NCBI GenBank assembly: GCA_022800315.1
Contig: JAAWQC010000004.1
Span: 1 to 64,000, forward strand
DNA length: 64,000 bases
Direction of reading: 5' to 3'
From: Clostridiales bacterium
Lineage (GTDB): Bacteria > Bacillota > Clostridia > Oscillospirales > Acutalibacteraceae
The notes beneath the pieces were generated by a model. It worked only from the letters and a program-made list of their open reading frames with translations. It searched no databases and was not told the DNA's origin. Shown one piece after another: positions 36,293-45,099 of the stretch. A program made the position numbers and the translations under genes. Positions within the stretch are counted from its first letter, which is position 1. Every line of letters starts with the position of its first letter.

Positions 36293-39250
36293 CTATTTAA
36301 CGGGGGCTGGTGTCCGCGCGTCCATAGCAGCCAGCAGGCTGCGGATACGGATACGCACCGCGCCCAAATTGTTGATTTCATCAATTTTCAGCTGGGTGTA
36401 AAGCTTGCCGCCCTCCTCCAGAATGGCGCGCACCTCGTCGGTGGTGATGGCGTCGATACCGCAACCGAAGGAAACCAGCTGCACCAGCTGCATATCGGGC
36501 TGGGTAGTGACGTATTCGGCCGCATTGTACAGGCGGCTGTGATACGTCCACTGGTTGAGGACGTTCACCGTCTTTTTCGGTTCGTGGTACGCCACAGCGT
36601 CCTCGGTTACCACCACCAGGCCAAAGGAAGCGATCATGCTGTCGATCCCGTGATTGATCTCGGGGTCCATATGATAGGGTCGACCGGCCACCACAATGAT
36701 GGGCATGTCGTTCTCCCGTGCCCAGGCGATCATATCGGCACCCCGGCGGTGAATCTCTTCCTTATACCCGTCGTAGGCCTGATAGGCGGCTTCCGCCGCA
36801 GCTTTGACCTCGCGGGCGGGCACGCCAAATTCTTTTCCAAAAAACGCCGCCGCCTTTTTAGCAAAATTCTTCGGACGGTGCAGACCGAAATAGGGGCTCA
36901 GGAACCGGGTTTCCTTCAGCCGCTCCACATTGGCGTCCAGCAGCTCGGGATAATAAGCTACCACCGGGCAGTTGTAGTGGTTATCCCCCTTGCCCTCGTC
37001 GAAGTTGTAGGGCAGGCAGGGATAGAAGATGGCGTCCACTCCTTCGTCCAGCAGCCGTTCCACATGGCCGTGGGCCAGCTTGGCAGGATAGCACACCGTA
37101 TCCGACGGGATGGTGTGCTGGCCGCAGGCGTACAGCTCCCGGTTGGACTCGGGCGACAGCACCACCTCAAACCCCAGCCGGGTAAAAAAAGCGTGCCAAA
37201 AGGGCAGGTTTTCGTAGGTGTTCAGGGTCATGGGGATGCCGATGCGTCCCCGGCGGTTCTCCCCGCCGTGAAGGGAGCGGAGGTAATCGTATTTCCATTT
37301 CATCAGGTTGGGGATGTCCCGCTGCCGGCCTTTGCCCAGCGGCCGCTCACACCGGTTGCCCGACAGGAAGCGGCGGGACGCCCCAGCCCCGCTGCCGAAG
37401 GTGTTGACCGTCAGCTGGCAGTGGTTGCCGCACAGGTTGCACTGGGTGGATTTCGCCACATGGACGAAATTCTCCAGCTCGCCGGGACCCAGCAGCCCCC
37501 CCACAGAAGCGCCGGTTCCCGCCTGCGCCGCGTCGAGGGCGGAGAGGGCGGCGCCGTAAGCGCCCATAATCCCGGCGATGGTGGGCCGCACCACATCGGC
37601 GCCCAGCTCCAGCTCGAAGCTGCGGAGCACGGCGTCGTTGAGGAAGGTACCGCCCTGCACCACGATGTGCTGCCCCAGTTCGGATGGGTCGGCGGCGCGG
37701 ATCACCTTATAGATCGCGTTTTTGACGATGCTCATGGACAGGCCGGCAGAGATATCGTCCACCCCCGCGCCTTCCTTCTGAGCCTGTTTAACCGAGGAAT
37801 TCATGAAAACGGTGCAGCGGGAGCCCAGATCCACCGGCTGCTCTGCAAACAGGCCCAGCTGTGAGAAGTCGGCAATAGAATAGCCCAGCGCCTTGGCGAA
37901 GGTTTCGATAAAGGAACCGCAGCCGGAGGAACAAGCCTCATTGAGCATGATGCTGTCGATGGCGCCGTTGCGGATTTTGAAGCACTTCATATCCTGGCCG
38001 CCGATGTCGATGATAAAATCCACCTGAGGATTGAAGTGGCGGGCGGCGCGGTAATGGGCCACCGTTTCCACCAGCCCCCGGTCGATATTGAAGGCGTTTT
38101 TGATCAGGTCTTCACCATAGCCGGTGGCCGCGCTGCCCCGGATGGCGACCCGGCTGCCGAACCGGCGGTAAATTTCCTTCAGCTGCTCCAGCACCACCCC
38201 CACCGGGTTCCCCTGGTTGGAGGCGTAATAGGTATAGAGCAGCCCGCCCTCCGGCGTGATCAGGGCCAGCTTGGTGGTGGTTGAGCCGGCGTCCACGCCC
38301 AGATACGCGTCGCCGGTATAGCTGTCCGCATCCATCTCCGGCGGTTTGTCCGCGCCGTGGCGGGCAGTGAAGGCGTCGTATTCCTCCCGGCAGCGGAACA
38401 GGGGTTCCAGCGTGTTCTGCGTGTTCTTTTGGGCGGAGGCGTTTTCGATTCGGCTCATAACCTCTTCGAAGGGCAGCGCCTCGGTATTTTCCGCATAGCA
38501 GGCGGAGCCGATGGCCACGAACACGTCGGCCGTCTCGGGAAAAACCGCGTTTTCAGGGGTCAGCTTCAACGTCTCCACGAACTGGCGGCGCAGTCCCTCG
38601 AAGAAAAACAGGGGCCCGCCGAGGAAGAGCACCTTGCCCTTGATTTCCCGGCCCTGGGCGAGACCGGCGATGGTCTGGTTCACCACCGCCTGAAATATGC
38701 TGGCTGCCACGTCCTCCCGCCGCGCCCCCTGGTTGAGCAGGGGCTGGATGTCCGACTTGGCGAACACGCCGCAGCGGGACGCGATGGAATACAGCTTTTC
38801 GTGCCGGAGGCTCAGCCGGTCCAGCTCGTCGGGCGCAATACCCAGCAGGGTGGCCATCTGGTCGATAAAAGCGCCGGTGCCGCCGGCGCAGGAGCCGTTC
38901 ATCCGTTCCTCCAGACCGCCGGTGAGGAAGATGATCTTGGCGTCCTCGCCGCCCAGTTCCACCACCGCGTCGGTGTCGGGCAGAAAGCGCTCCACCGCCC
39001 CGGCGGTGGCAAATACCTCCTGTACGAATTCCAGGCCGGCTGCCTTGGCGACGCCGAGGCCCGCGGAGCCGGTGATGGCCACCTGTACCCGCTCGCCGTT
39101 CAGGCGGGGCGACAGTTCACGCAGCATCTCCGCTGTTTTTTCCCGCACCTTGGACATATGCCGTTCGTAGGTTTTATGTACGATCTGATCCCGATCGTCC
39201 AGCAGAACCACCTTGACCGTGGTGGAACCGATATCGATACCGATACGCAA
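36293..39250 (-). CDS. BadF/BcrA-type 2-hydroxyacyl-CoA dehydratase activase-like protein
   Basis: This 985-residue protein has two ASKHA-type ATPase modules, each starting with the phosphate loop pattern: MRIGIDIGSTTVKVVLLDD at 1 and YLGVDAGSTTTKLALIT near 322. Each module is followed by a cysteine ligand block (NGSCAGGTGAFIDQM and NEACSSGCGSFIETFAK) for a 4Fe-4S cluster held between subunits. The rest is a DUF2229-type region with CNLCGNHCQLTV. Such proteins drive low-potential electron transfer to dehydratases or double-cubane proteins, by ATP hydrolysis. The start is TTG with GGAGG seven bases upstream. The C-terminal third is in a separate gene (34772). Confidence 0.82.
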   Translation of the reverse strand: MRIGIDIGSTTVKVVLLDDRDQIVHKTYERHMSKVREKTAEMLRELSPRLNGERVQVAITGSAGLGVAKAAGLEFVQEVFATAGAVERFLPDTDAVVELGGEDAKIIFLTGGLEERMNGSCAGGTGAFIDQMATLLGIAPDELDRLSLRHEKLYSIASRCGVFAKSDIQPLLNQGARREDVAASIFQAVVNQTIAGLAQGREIKGKVLFLGGPLFFFEGLRRQFVETLKLTPENAVFPETADVFVAIGSACYAENTEALPFEEVMSRIENASAQKNTQNTLEPLFRCREEYDAFTARHGADKPPEMDADSYTGDAYLGVDAGSTTTKLALITPEGGLLYTYYASNQGNPVGVVLEQLKEIYRRFGSRVAIRGSAATGYGEDLIKNAFNIDRGLVETVAHYRAARHFNPQVDFIIDIGGQDMKCFKIRNGAIDSIMLNEACSSGCGSFIETFAKALGYSIADFSQLGLFAEQPVDLGSRCTVFMNSSVKQAQKEGAGVDDISAGLSMSIVKNAIYKVIRAADPSELGQHIVVQGGTFLNDAVLRSFELELGADVVRPTIAGIMGAYGAALSALDAAQAGTGASVGGLLGPGELENFVHVAKSTQCNLCGNHCQLTVNTFGSGAGASRRFLSGNRCERPLGKGRQRDIPNLMKWKYDYLRSLHGGENRRGRIGIPMTLNTYENLPFWHAFFTRLGFEVVLSPESNRELYACGQHTIPSDTVCYPAKLAHGHVERLLDEGVDAIFYPCLPYNFDEGKGDNHYNCPVVAYYPELLDANVERLKETRFLSPYFGLHRPKNFAKKAAAFFGKEFGVPAREVKAAAEAAYQAYDGYKEEIHRRGADMIAWARENDMPIIVVAGRPYHMDPEINHGIDSMIASFGLVVVTEDAVAYHEPKKTVNVLNQWTYHSRLYNAAEYVTTQPDMQLVQLVSFGCGIDAITTDEVRAILEEGGKLYTQLKIDEINNLGAVRIRIRSLLAAMDARTPAPVK

Positions 39251-39450
39251 GAGAGGACCTCCATTCCTTGTCCCCCGTCAGGGCATACGCCCATCTCATG
39301 GGACGGCGGCCGCGCCGCCCTGTCAATTAAGTATACCAAATCACTATGATTTATATCTAGGCGGTATTCCTCGTTTTTGGAAACCCGCCGGTTTACACGG
39401 GTTTACATGCCGTTATCCATCTGTCAGGTAGAAGTTACAGGATAACGTTT

Positions 39451-39479
39451 ATTATACCATTATGCGTTTAGCAGGGCAA
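39451..39479 (-). promoter_or_regulatory. promoter of the activase gene
   Basis: On the minus strand TTGCCC (39474-39479), 17 bases ending in TGG, and TATAAT (39451-39456). It leaves a leader of about 195 bases before the TTG start. Confidence 0.6.
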
Positions 39480-39626
39480 GAACCATTCGCACAGGAAATA
39501 ACGGCGTTTTCTTTCCAAAATCGGTGATATTTCCCGCCTGTGGCGGACAGGATCGAGCTAAGGGAATTTCCTCCACATCGGCCGCCGTTATTTTTCCTTT
39601 CATCGGCGCTCCCGCCGACAGACCGA

Positions 39627-39655
39627 TTGACAAAAGAAAGACAATCCTTCATAAT
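39627..39655 (+). promoter_or_regulatory. promoter of the aconitase gene
   Basis: TTGACA (39627-39632), 17 bases and CATAAT (39650-39655) form a near-consensus sigma-A promoter about 70 bases before the start codon. Confidence 0.75.
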
Positions 39656-39724
39656 AGATAAATCAGAAGAATACAGAACAGCGGGGCCGGACAGCTCCGC
39701 ATCCACAGGCAGGAGGTAAACCAC

Positions 39725-41656
39725 ATGGGAATGACTCTGGCACAAAAGCTGATTAAGGCCCATCTCGTCAGCGGGGAAATGACCCCTGGCAGCGAAATCG
39801 GCCTGAAAATCGATCAGACCCTCACGCAGGACGCCACCGGCACCATGGCCTATCTGGAATTCGAGGCCATGGGCGTGCCGCGGGTAAAAACCGAGCGGTC
39901 GGTCGCCTACATTGATCACAACACGCTCCAGACCGGTTTTGAAAACGCCGACGATCATCGCTATATCCAGTCGGTGTGCAAAAAGCACGGCCTGTACTTC
40001 TCCCGTCCCGGCAACGGTATTTGCCACCAGGTCCATTTGGAACGCTTCGGCATTCCCGGCAAGACCCTGATCGGGTCGGACAGCCATACCCCCACCGGCG
40101 GCGGCATCGGCATGCTCGCCTTCGGCGCGGGCGGCCTCGACGTGGCGGTAGCCATGGGCGGCGGCACCTACTACATCTCCATGCCCAAAATCGTCCGGGT
40201 GAACCTCACCGGCCGCCTGCAGCCCTGGGTGGCGGCCAAGGACGTCATCCTCGAGGTACTGCGCCGTTTGTCGGTAAAGGGCGGCGTGGGCAAAATCATC
40301 GAATACACCGGGGAAGGGGTCGCCTCCCTCAGCGTGCCCGAACGGGCCACCATCACCAATATGGGCGCGGAGCTGGGCGCTTCCACCTCGGTATTCCCCT
40401 CCGATGACGTGACCCGCGCCTTCATGAAGGCGCAGGGACGTGAAAAGGATTGGGCTCCCTTCACCGCCGACGCCGACGCGGTATACGACGAAACATTGGA
40501 GATCGACCTGTCCGCCCTGCGTCCGTTGGCGGCCTGCCCTCACTCCCCCGACAATGTCAAAGCGGTGGAGGATCTGGGCGCCATCAAGGTGGATCAGTGC
40601 TGCATCGGTTCCTGCACCAACTCCTCCCTTTCGGATATGCTCAAGGTCGCCGCTGTCCTCAAGGGCAAAACGGTCCATCCCGACGTCAGTCTGTCCATTG
40701 CCCCCGGTTCCAAGCAGGTGTACAACATGCTGGCGGAAAACGGCGCGCTGGGCGATCTGATCGCGGCGGGCGCCCGCATCCTGGAGTGCGCCTGCGGTCC
40801 CTGCATCGGCATGGGCCAATCCCCCAACTCTGCCGGTATCTCGCTGCGCACCTTTAACCGAAACTTTGAGGGCCGGTCGGGTACCGCCGACGGTCAGGTC
40901 TACCTGGTCAGCCCCGAGACGGCGGCGGCTTCTGCCCTCACCGGCGTGCTGACCGATCCCCGTACCCTCGGAGGGGCGCCGGAAATTCACATGCCCGCTT
41001 CCTTCCTCATCAACGACAATATGATCATCCCCCCCGCCGATGAGAAGGACATGGATCAGGTGGATATCCTGCGCGGCCCCAACATCAAACCCTTCCCCAA
41101 AACCGCTCCTCTGGCCGAGAGCATCGAGGCGAAAGCCCTGCTGAAGGTGGGGGACAATATCACCACCGACCATATCATGCCCGCAGGGGCGAAAATCCTC
41201 CCCCTGCGCTCCAATATCCCCACCATCTCGGAGCACTGCTTCGTGCGGTGCGACCCTGAATTTCCCGCCCGCTGCAAGGCGGAGGGCGCGGGCATTATCA
41301 TCGGCGGCGCCAACTACGGGCAGGGCAGCTCCCGTGAGCACGCCGCGCTGGCCCCGCTGTATCTCGGCATCAAGGCCGTGATCGTCAAATCCTTCGCCCG
41401 TATCCATATCGCCAATCTGATCAATGCCGGTATCCTGCCCCTCACCTTCCGCAATGAGGCCGATTACGACCGGGTGTCGGAGGGGGACACGCTGGCCCTG
41501 CCGGATATCCGCCGCCGTATCGCCGAGGGCGGCGAAGTAATGCTGGTCAACGAAACCACCGGGGACGAAATTCCGCTGAACACCGGCTTCTCCCAGCGGC
41601 AGATCGACATGCTGCTGGCGGGCGGCCTGCTGGATTATACCCGCAACCAGGGTTGA
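39725..41656 (+). CDS. aconitate hydratase
   Basis: This 643-residue enzyme interconverts citrate and isocitrate with a 4Fe-4S cluster. The cluster cysteines are in CCIGSCTNSS and CACGPCIGMGQ, and substrate residues in GSDSHTPTGGGIGMLAFGAGG, DNITTDHIMPAG, and the swivel domain GGANYGQGSSREHAALAP. The length fits the short clostridial form that lacks the extra segments of AcnA. It may instead act on a related tricarboxylate, which cannot be excluded by motif. AGGAGG precedes the ATG by eight bases. Rex is 49 bases downstream. Confidence 0.88.
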   Translation: MGMTLAQKLIKAHLVSGEMTPGSEIGLKIDQTLTQDATGTMAYLEFEAMGVPRVKTERSVAYIDHNTLQTGFENADDHRYIQSVCKKHGLYFSRPGNGICHQVHLERFGIPGKTLIGSDSHTPTGGGIGMLAFGAGGLDVAVAMGGGTYYISMPKIVRVNLTGRLQPWVAAKDVILEVLRRLSVKGGVGKIIEYTGEGVASLSVPERATITNMGAELGASTSVFPSDDVTRAFMKAQGREKDWAPFTADADAVYDETLEIDLSALRPLAACPHSPDNVKAVEDLGAIKVDQCCIGSCTNSSLSDMLKVAAVLKGKTVHPDVSLSIAPGSKQVYNMLAENGALGDLIAAGARILECACGPCIGMGQSPNSAGISLRTFNRNFEGRSGTADGQVYLVSPETAAASALTGVLTDPRTLGGAPEIHMPASFLINDNMIIPPADEKDMDQVDILRGPNIKPFPKTAPLAESIEAKALLKVGDNITTDHIMPAGAKILPLRSNIPTISEHCFVRCDPEFPARCKAEGAGIIIGGANYGQGSSREHAALAPLYLGIKAVIVKSFARIHIANLINAGILPLTFRNEADYDRVSEGDTLALPDIRRRIAEGGEVMLVNETTGDEIPLNTGFSQRQIDMLLAGGLLDYTRNQG

Positions 41657-41705
41657 CGATCCTCAGCCTCATCCCGCCGCACGTTTTTGTAAAGGAGGCA
41701 ACGGT

Positions 41706-42344
41706 ATGCCTAAAGCAGAACATATCTCCATGTCGGTGGTCCGCCGGCTTCCCCGCTATTACCGGTTCCTTTACGACCTGAAGGAAAACGGGGTCACCCG
41801 CATATCCTCCCGTGAGCTGTCCCAGCGCATGGGTCTGACCGCCTCCCAGATCCGGCAGGACCTCAACTGCTTCGGCGGCTTCGGCCAGCAGGGATACGGC
41901 TATATGGTTTCTCAGCTGTACGAAGAGATCGGCCATATCCTGGGTATGGACCATCTGTCCGACACGGTGCTGCTCGGCGCGGGCAATATGGGGCGGGCTA
42001 TCGCCAATCATATGGATTTTGAAAGCCGCGGCATCCGCCTGACCGATATTTTCGATGATTCCCCCGATGTGATCGGCCAAACCGTGCGCGGCCTGACCGT
42101 CCAGCCCACCTCCGGGCTGGAGGAGGCGTGCCGGGATCATCCGCCCCAGGTCGCCATCCTCTGTATACCCAAAGAAGCCGCGCCGGAGCTGGTGGACCGC
42201 CTGCTGGCCTTGGGAGTACGGGGCTTCTGGAATTTCAGCCACTACGACATCCTGTACGAACATCCCGACGTAGTGGTGGAAAACGTCCATCTGGGCGACA
42301 GTCTGATGACCCTGTCCTATCAGTTGAAAACCGCGGTGAAATAA
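41706..42344 (+). CDS. rex: redox-sensing transcriptional repressor Rex
   Basis: Rex senses the NADH/NAD ratio and represses fermentation genes. The 212-residue protein has an N-terminal winged helix (ISSRELSQRMGLTASQIRQDLNCFG) and a Rossmann NADH domain with VLLGAGNMGRAIANH, then the domain-swapped C-terminal helix. AAAGGAGG lies seven bases before the ATG. Downstream of aconitase, probably in one transcript, and followed by a strong terminator. Confidence 0.93.
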   Translation: MPKAEHISMSVVRRLPRYYRFLYDLKENGVTRISSRELSQRMGLTASQIRQDLNCFGGFGQQGYGYMVSQLYEEIGHILGMDHLSDTVLLGAGNMGRAIANHMDFESRGIRLTDIFDDSPDVIGQTVRGLTVQPTSGLEEACRDHPPQVAILCIPKEAAPELVDRLLALGVRGFWNFSHYDILYEHPDVVVENVHLGDSLMTLSYQLKTAVK

Positions 42345-42348
42345 AGAT

Positions 42349-42389
42349 AGACGCCCCCGGCCTTCTTCCAGGCGGGGGCGTCTGTTTTA
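42349..42389 (+). terminator. terminator of aconitase-rex
   Basis: AGACGCCCCCG at 42349-42359 pairs with CGGGGGCGTCT at 42373-42383, followed by GTTTTAT, four bases after the rex stop codon. Confidence 0.88.
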
Positions 42390-42591
42390 TTCGCCGGAGA
42401 TTCTCGATAATTATGCGCAAACTATCCTTTTGTTTACATTTGATTTTGACGGGGATATAGTAGGTACGTACGGGGGTTCCCGCTTGCTTTTTATGGAGGT
42501 AGGTATATTCGATTTTTACCTTCAGCACCGGTCGGATTCCCAGGGCATCTTTGTCAACTGCGCAAACACTGCTAAGGGAGGTTTTTTGCTT

Positions 42592-43743
42592 ATGCCATCT
42601 ACCGATCATCAACAGCCGCTCCTATCTGTCCAACCGGCCGTAACAATAAAGCCGGTAGGCAATGTGTTTCCCGTTGTTTACAGCCTATGTGCCATTTCGT
42701 TATTTCTCCTCTATATTTTTCGATTCCGGTATCCTTCGGATTTTATCCTCTGGATTCTCTTCGGGTTGCTGTCCTTTCCCGTGTCCCTCTTACTGCACAG
42801 CATTGGCCATCTTCTAATGGGCAAACTGTTTGGCGGGAAGTTTCTCGCCCTCAATTGCGGTTGTATACGGATCGCGGCGAAAACGGATCGCCTGCGGTTT
42901 GAGCCGCGTCGGTCCACCGATGGGCGGGGTTGTTGTTATATGCATTTCTCCTCCGCCCTTTCCCCAGTCCGGCGTCTCCTTTTCCACGGGGGAGGCGCCC
43001 TCATCAATTTCCTGTCCGCCGCACTGTGCTATCTTGTCAGCTATTTTCCCCTTTCCCCACCGGGGGAACTGTTATGCTCCGCCTTCACACTGGTTTCTCT
43101 CCTCAACGGTCTGAAAAGCCTGTATCCCGATGGAGACGACAGTGACAGCTGCGTTATTTGGGGGATTCTGCTGCAAAAGCCCTACGGAAAACGCTATGGG
43201 GAATACCACCGCTGCCACTCACAGCTGGTGACGGGGGTGCGTCCGCGAGATCTGGTGCTGCCCGGACTATCGCTTGATGAATATATCTCTATTGAGGATT
43301 ATTCCTTGCTTCTATTGTACTACTGGCGGGATCTGGATGCAGGAAACCGAGATGGTGCCGCGGCGTATCTCTCTTTTCAGGAATCCCCTTCCCACCATAT
43401 ATACGATGATATCCTAGCGCCCCTATGCTATGAACTGTGCTTCTTTTCGTGCCTGAACGGCGATTATGATAAGGCGGTCCATTATCATAATCAAATGGAA
43501 TCACTTCTATCCCAGGATCATGACAGCAACGGCTGCCGCATTCGAGCATATTACGCTTTTTACATAGAGAAGGATACTGTCTCCGCCGCCCGAATCTGCC
43601 AGGAAGGACTGGAGGCCGCTGACGATTTCCCCATTAAGGGACAGGCTGAAATGGAGCGGGATTTGCTGACCAATCTGCTAAAACAGATCGAAAACGGCGT
43701 TTCATCGGGCCTTGCCCTTGACGAAACGCCCCCTGCGAACTAA
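42592..43743 (+). CDS. M50-like membrane protein with altered zinc motif
   Basis: This 383-residue protein looks like a site-2-type (M50) membrane protease. Hydrophobic segments are at about 27-42, 51-68, 130-150 and 160-175. The zinc motif HExGH appears as HSIGH (69-73), so the catalytic glutamate is serine, while the second motif N-x6-PDGDD (172-183) is kept. Residues 230-365 form a soluble helical, TPR-like domain. It may be a non-catalytic relative that still binds metal or peptides. The ATG at 42592 has AAGGGAGG ten bases upstream. Base composition is less GC-rich than the neighbours. Confidence 0.6.
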   Translation: MPSTDHQQPLLSVQPAVTIKPVGNVFPVVYSLCAISLFLLYIFRFRYPSDFILWILFGLLSFPVSLLLHSIGHLLMGKLFGGKFLALNCGCIRIAAKTDRLRFEPRRSTDGRGCCYMHFSSALSPVRRLLFHGGGALINFLSAALCYLVSYFPLSPPGELLCSAFTLVSLLNGLKSLYPDGDDSDSCVIWGILLQKPYGKRYGEYHRCHSQLVTGVRPRDLVLPGLSLDEYISIEDYSLLLLYYWRDLDAGNRDGAAAYLSFQESPSHHIYDDILAPLCYELCFFSCLNGDYDKAVHYHNQMESLLSQDHDSNGCRIRAYYAFYIEKDTVSAARICQEGLEAADDFPIKGQAEMERDLLTNLLKQIENGVSSGLALDETPPAN

Positions 43744-43752
43744 AATAAGCGT

Positions 43753-43865
43753 GCAGAGATAAAAACACAGCCCGGTTGGTAGTCCGGGCGGAAAGCCGCC
43801 TTCGCGGCTTTCTCAGTAACCTGCCTCCTTGGTTGTCCCTTCTCTGACAGGGTACCGTAAGGAGG
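43753..43865 (+). promoter_or_regulatory. probable yjdF riboswitch leader
   Basis: The leader folds as a closed junction: CAGAGA (43754-43759) with TCTCTG (43841-43846), GCCCGG/CCGGGC (43770-43775/43784-43789), and GAAAGCCGC/GCGGCTTTC (43791-43799/43804-43812). The segments between, such as CAGTAACCTGCC, fit my memory of the yjdF motif, whose aptamer binds azaaromatic compounds. CCTCCTT at 43824-43830 is a perfect complement of the ribosome site AAGGAGG at 43859-43865, which suggests translational control. The family call comes from this fold plus the gene that follows. Confidence 0.7.
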
Positions 43866-43872
43866 AACATCC

Positions 43873-44304
43873 ATGGCACAGGTAATCGCCCGTTTTACCG
43901 TCTTTTTTGAGGACCCCTTCTGGGTCGGCGTGTACGAAAGGGAAACCGACGGCGCTGTGCAGGCCTGCCGCGTCGTATTCGGCCCCGAACCCAAGGACTA
44001 CACCGTGTACGCCTTTTTGCTGGAAAACTGGCACCGCCTGTCCTTCGGCCCGCCGGTGGCAGGCGGCGCTCCCGATCGTGGAAGCAACCGCTCTCGCGTC
44101 AACCCCAAACGCCTGCAGCGGCAGGTTAAGACGCAGACCGCTGGCGCGGGAGTGGGCACCAAAGCCCAGCAGGCACTCAAGCTCCAGCAGCAGGAGGGCA
44201 AGGCCGCCCGCCGGACCCTCTCCCGACAGCAGCGGGAGCAACGCCGGCAGCAGCTTTTCGATCAGCAGCAGCAGAAAAAGAAGGAGAAGCACCGCGGGCA
44301 CTGA
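43873..44304 (+). CDS. yjdF: YjdF family protein (DUF2992)
   Basis: This 143-residue protein has the YjdF layout: an N-terminal beta-rich domain (ARFTVFFEDPFWVGVYERE, then VVFGPEPKDYTVYAFLLENW) and a C-terminal half of basic, Gln-rich helix ending in QQQQKKKEKHRGH. Function is unknown, but in other Firmicutes it is controlled by the yjdF riboswitch and may help remove toxic aromatic compounds. AAGGAGG lies seven bases before the ATG inside the proposed switch. Confidence 0.88.
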   Translation: MAQVIARFTVFFEDPFWVGVYERETDGAVQACRVVFGPEPKDYTVYAFLLENWHRLSFGPPVAGGAPDRGSNRSRVNPKRLQRQVKTQTAGAGVGTKAQQALKLQQQEGKAARRTLSRQQREQRRQQLFDQQQQKKKEKHRGH

Positions 44305-44344
44305 ATGGCATCAGGCCAACCAATTAGGGACCGACAGTGCCGTA

Positions 44345-44383
44345 AAACAGAAAGGGAGAAGCTATGCTTCTCCCTTTCTGTTT
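44345..44383. terminator. bidirectional terminator with 18-bp perfect stem
   Basis: AAACAGAAAGGGAGAAGC pairs with its exact complement around a TAT loop, with T-rich flanks on both strands. It overlaps the stop codon of the convergent MBL gene by two bases and follows yjdF. Confidence 0.88.
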
Positions 44384-45098
44384 ATTTCCGACGATATTCC
44401 CGCCAATCAAATGGGGCGCCGTGACCGGGACAGACCCGCCGGATGTCCTTCGATGACAGCCGGCGGATGCTGTCGTCCAGCCGCTCAAAATCCCAGGCGT
44501 TAGGGGCAGGTGACGGATGCCCGTTGTTCACCAGCGTGTCCCCCGCGATCAGGGTCCCGTCCGACAGCCGGTAACCCACCGAACCCGGGGTGTGTCCCGG
44601 CAGGTAAATCAGTTCCCCCTCCAGTCCATATTCGGCAAGGGACATCCCCTCCAACAGCGCCACGTCCGGCGTGAACGGGGTGAAATCCGCCCGGGTTTTC
44701 TCCATTACCCGTTGAATCGTCCTCTTCATCAGGCGAAAAAACAGGCGCATGAGGGGGGAGCGGTAATGGAAGCTCTCCATCATCTCCTCCACGCCCGGCT
44801 GTTCCACCAGAGGCCGGTCGCCGGGATGCAGAGCAACCGGCGCCCCGTAAGTCTCCCGCAGCCATGCGGCGTTTCCCCCGTGGTCCACGTCGCCGTGGGT
44901 CAGCACGATCAGCCGCAGATCGTCGGGGCGGCATCCCGCCTGCTCCAGCTCCCCGCGCAGGATGTCCCGACGCCCGTCGAAGTCCCTGTCCATCACCAGA
45001 TGTCCGCCGGTATCAAACAGCACCCATCCGGCCGTCCCCTTGACGAGCCAGGCGTTGACCCCGCCCAGGTCCAGCCGTTCTACCACACGTTCTTCCAT
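44382..45098 (-). CDS. MBL fold metallo-hydrolase
   Basis: This 238-residue protein has the full metallo-beta-lactamase metal set: LTHGDVDHGGN (HxDxDH), GHTPGSVGY and DTLVNN, and a final PGHGAPFDW. It belongs to the glyoxalase II-like group of general hydrolases; the substrate is unknown. The start at 45098 has AAGGAG six bases upstream. It directly follows the padR gene (stop codon at 45100) and is probably controlled by it, which may point to a detoxification role. Confidence 0.82.
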   Translation of the reverse strand: MEERVVERLDLGGVNAWLVKGTAGWVLFDTGGHLVMDRDFDGRRDILRGELEQAGCRPDDLRLIVLTHGDVDHGGNAAWLRETYGAPVALHPGDRPLVEQPGVEEMMESFHYRSPLMRLFFRLMKRTIQRVMEKTRADFTPFTPDVALLEGMSLAEYGLEGELIYLPGHTPGSVGYRLSDGTLIAGDTLVNNGHPSPAPNAWDFERLDDSIRRLSSKDIRRVCPGHGAPFDWREYRRK

Positions 45099-45099
45099 A

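Larger units (their letters stand above)
39251..39724. other. divergent intergenic region
   Basis: This 474-base stretch separates the activase gene (minus) from aconitase (plus). It contains one good promoter for each direction (39451-39479 minus, 39627-39655 plus) and a second extended -10 (TGG-TATACT) for the minus strand near 39332. I see no open frame and no Rex-type site (TTGTTAA-N4-TTAACAA). Confidence 0.6.

Noticed and set aside
34628..37864. Long plus-strand open frame of 1078 codons
   Set aside because: It lies opposite the two dehydratase activase genes and gives a His/Gln-rich low-complexity product. High GC at third positions keeps this antisense frame open.
39251..39724. Rex operator upstream of aconitase
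   Set aside because: No TTGTTAA-N4-TTAACAA-like dyad was found, although rex is the next gene.
39452..41407. Minus-strand open frame of 651 codons over the aconitase gene
   Set aside because: It is the complement of a clear aconitase with cluster motifs; the product is Gly/His-rich and resembles nothing.
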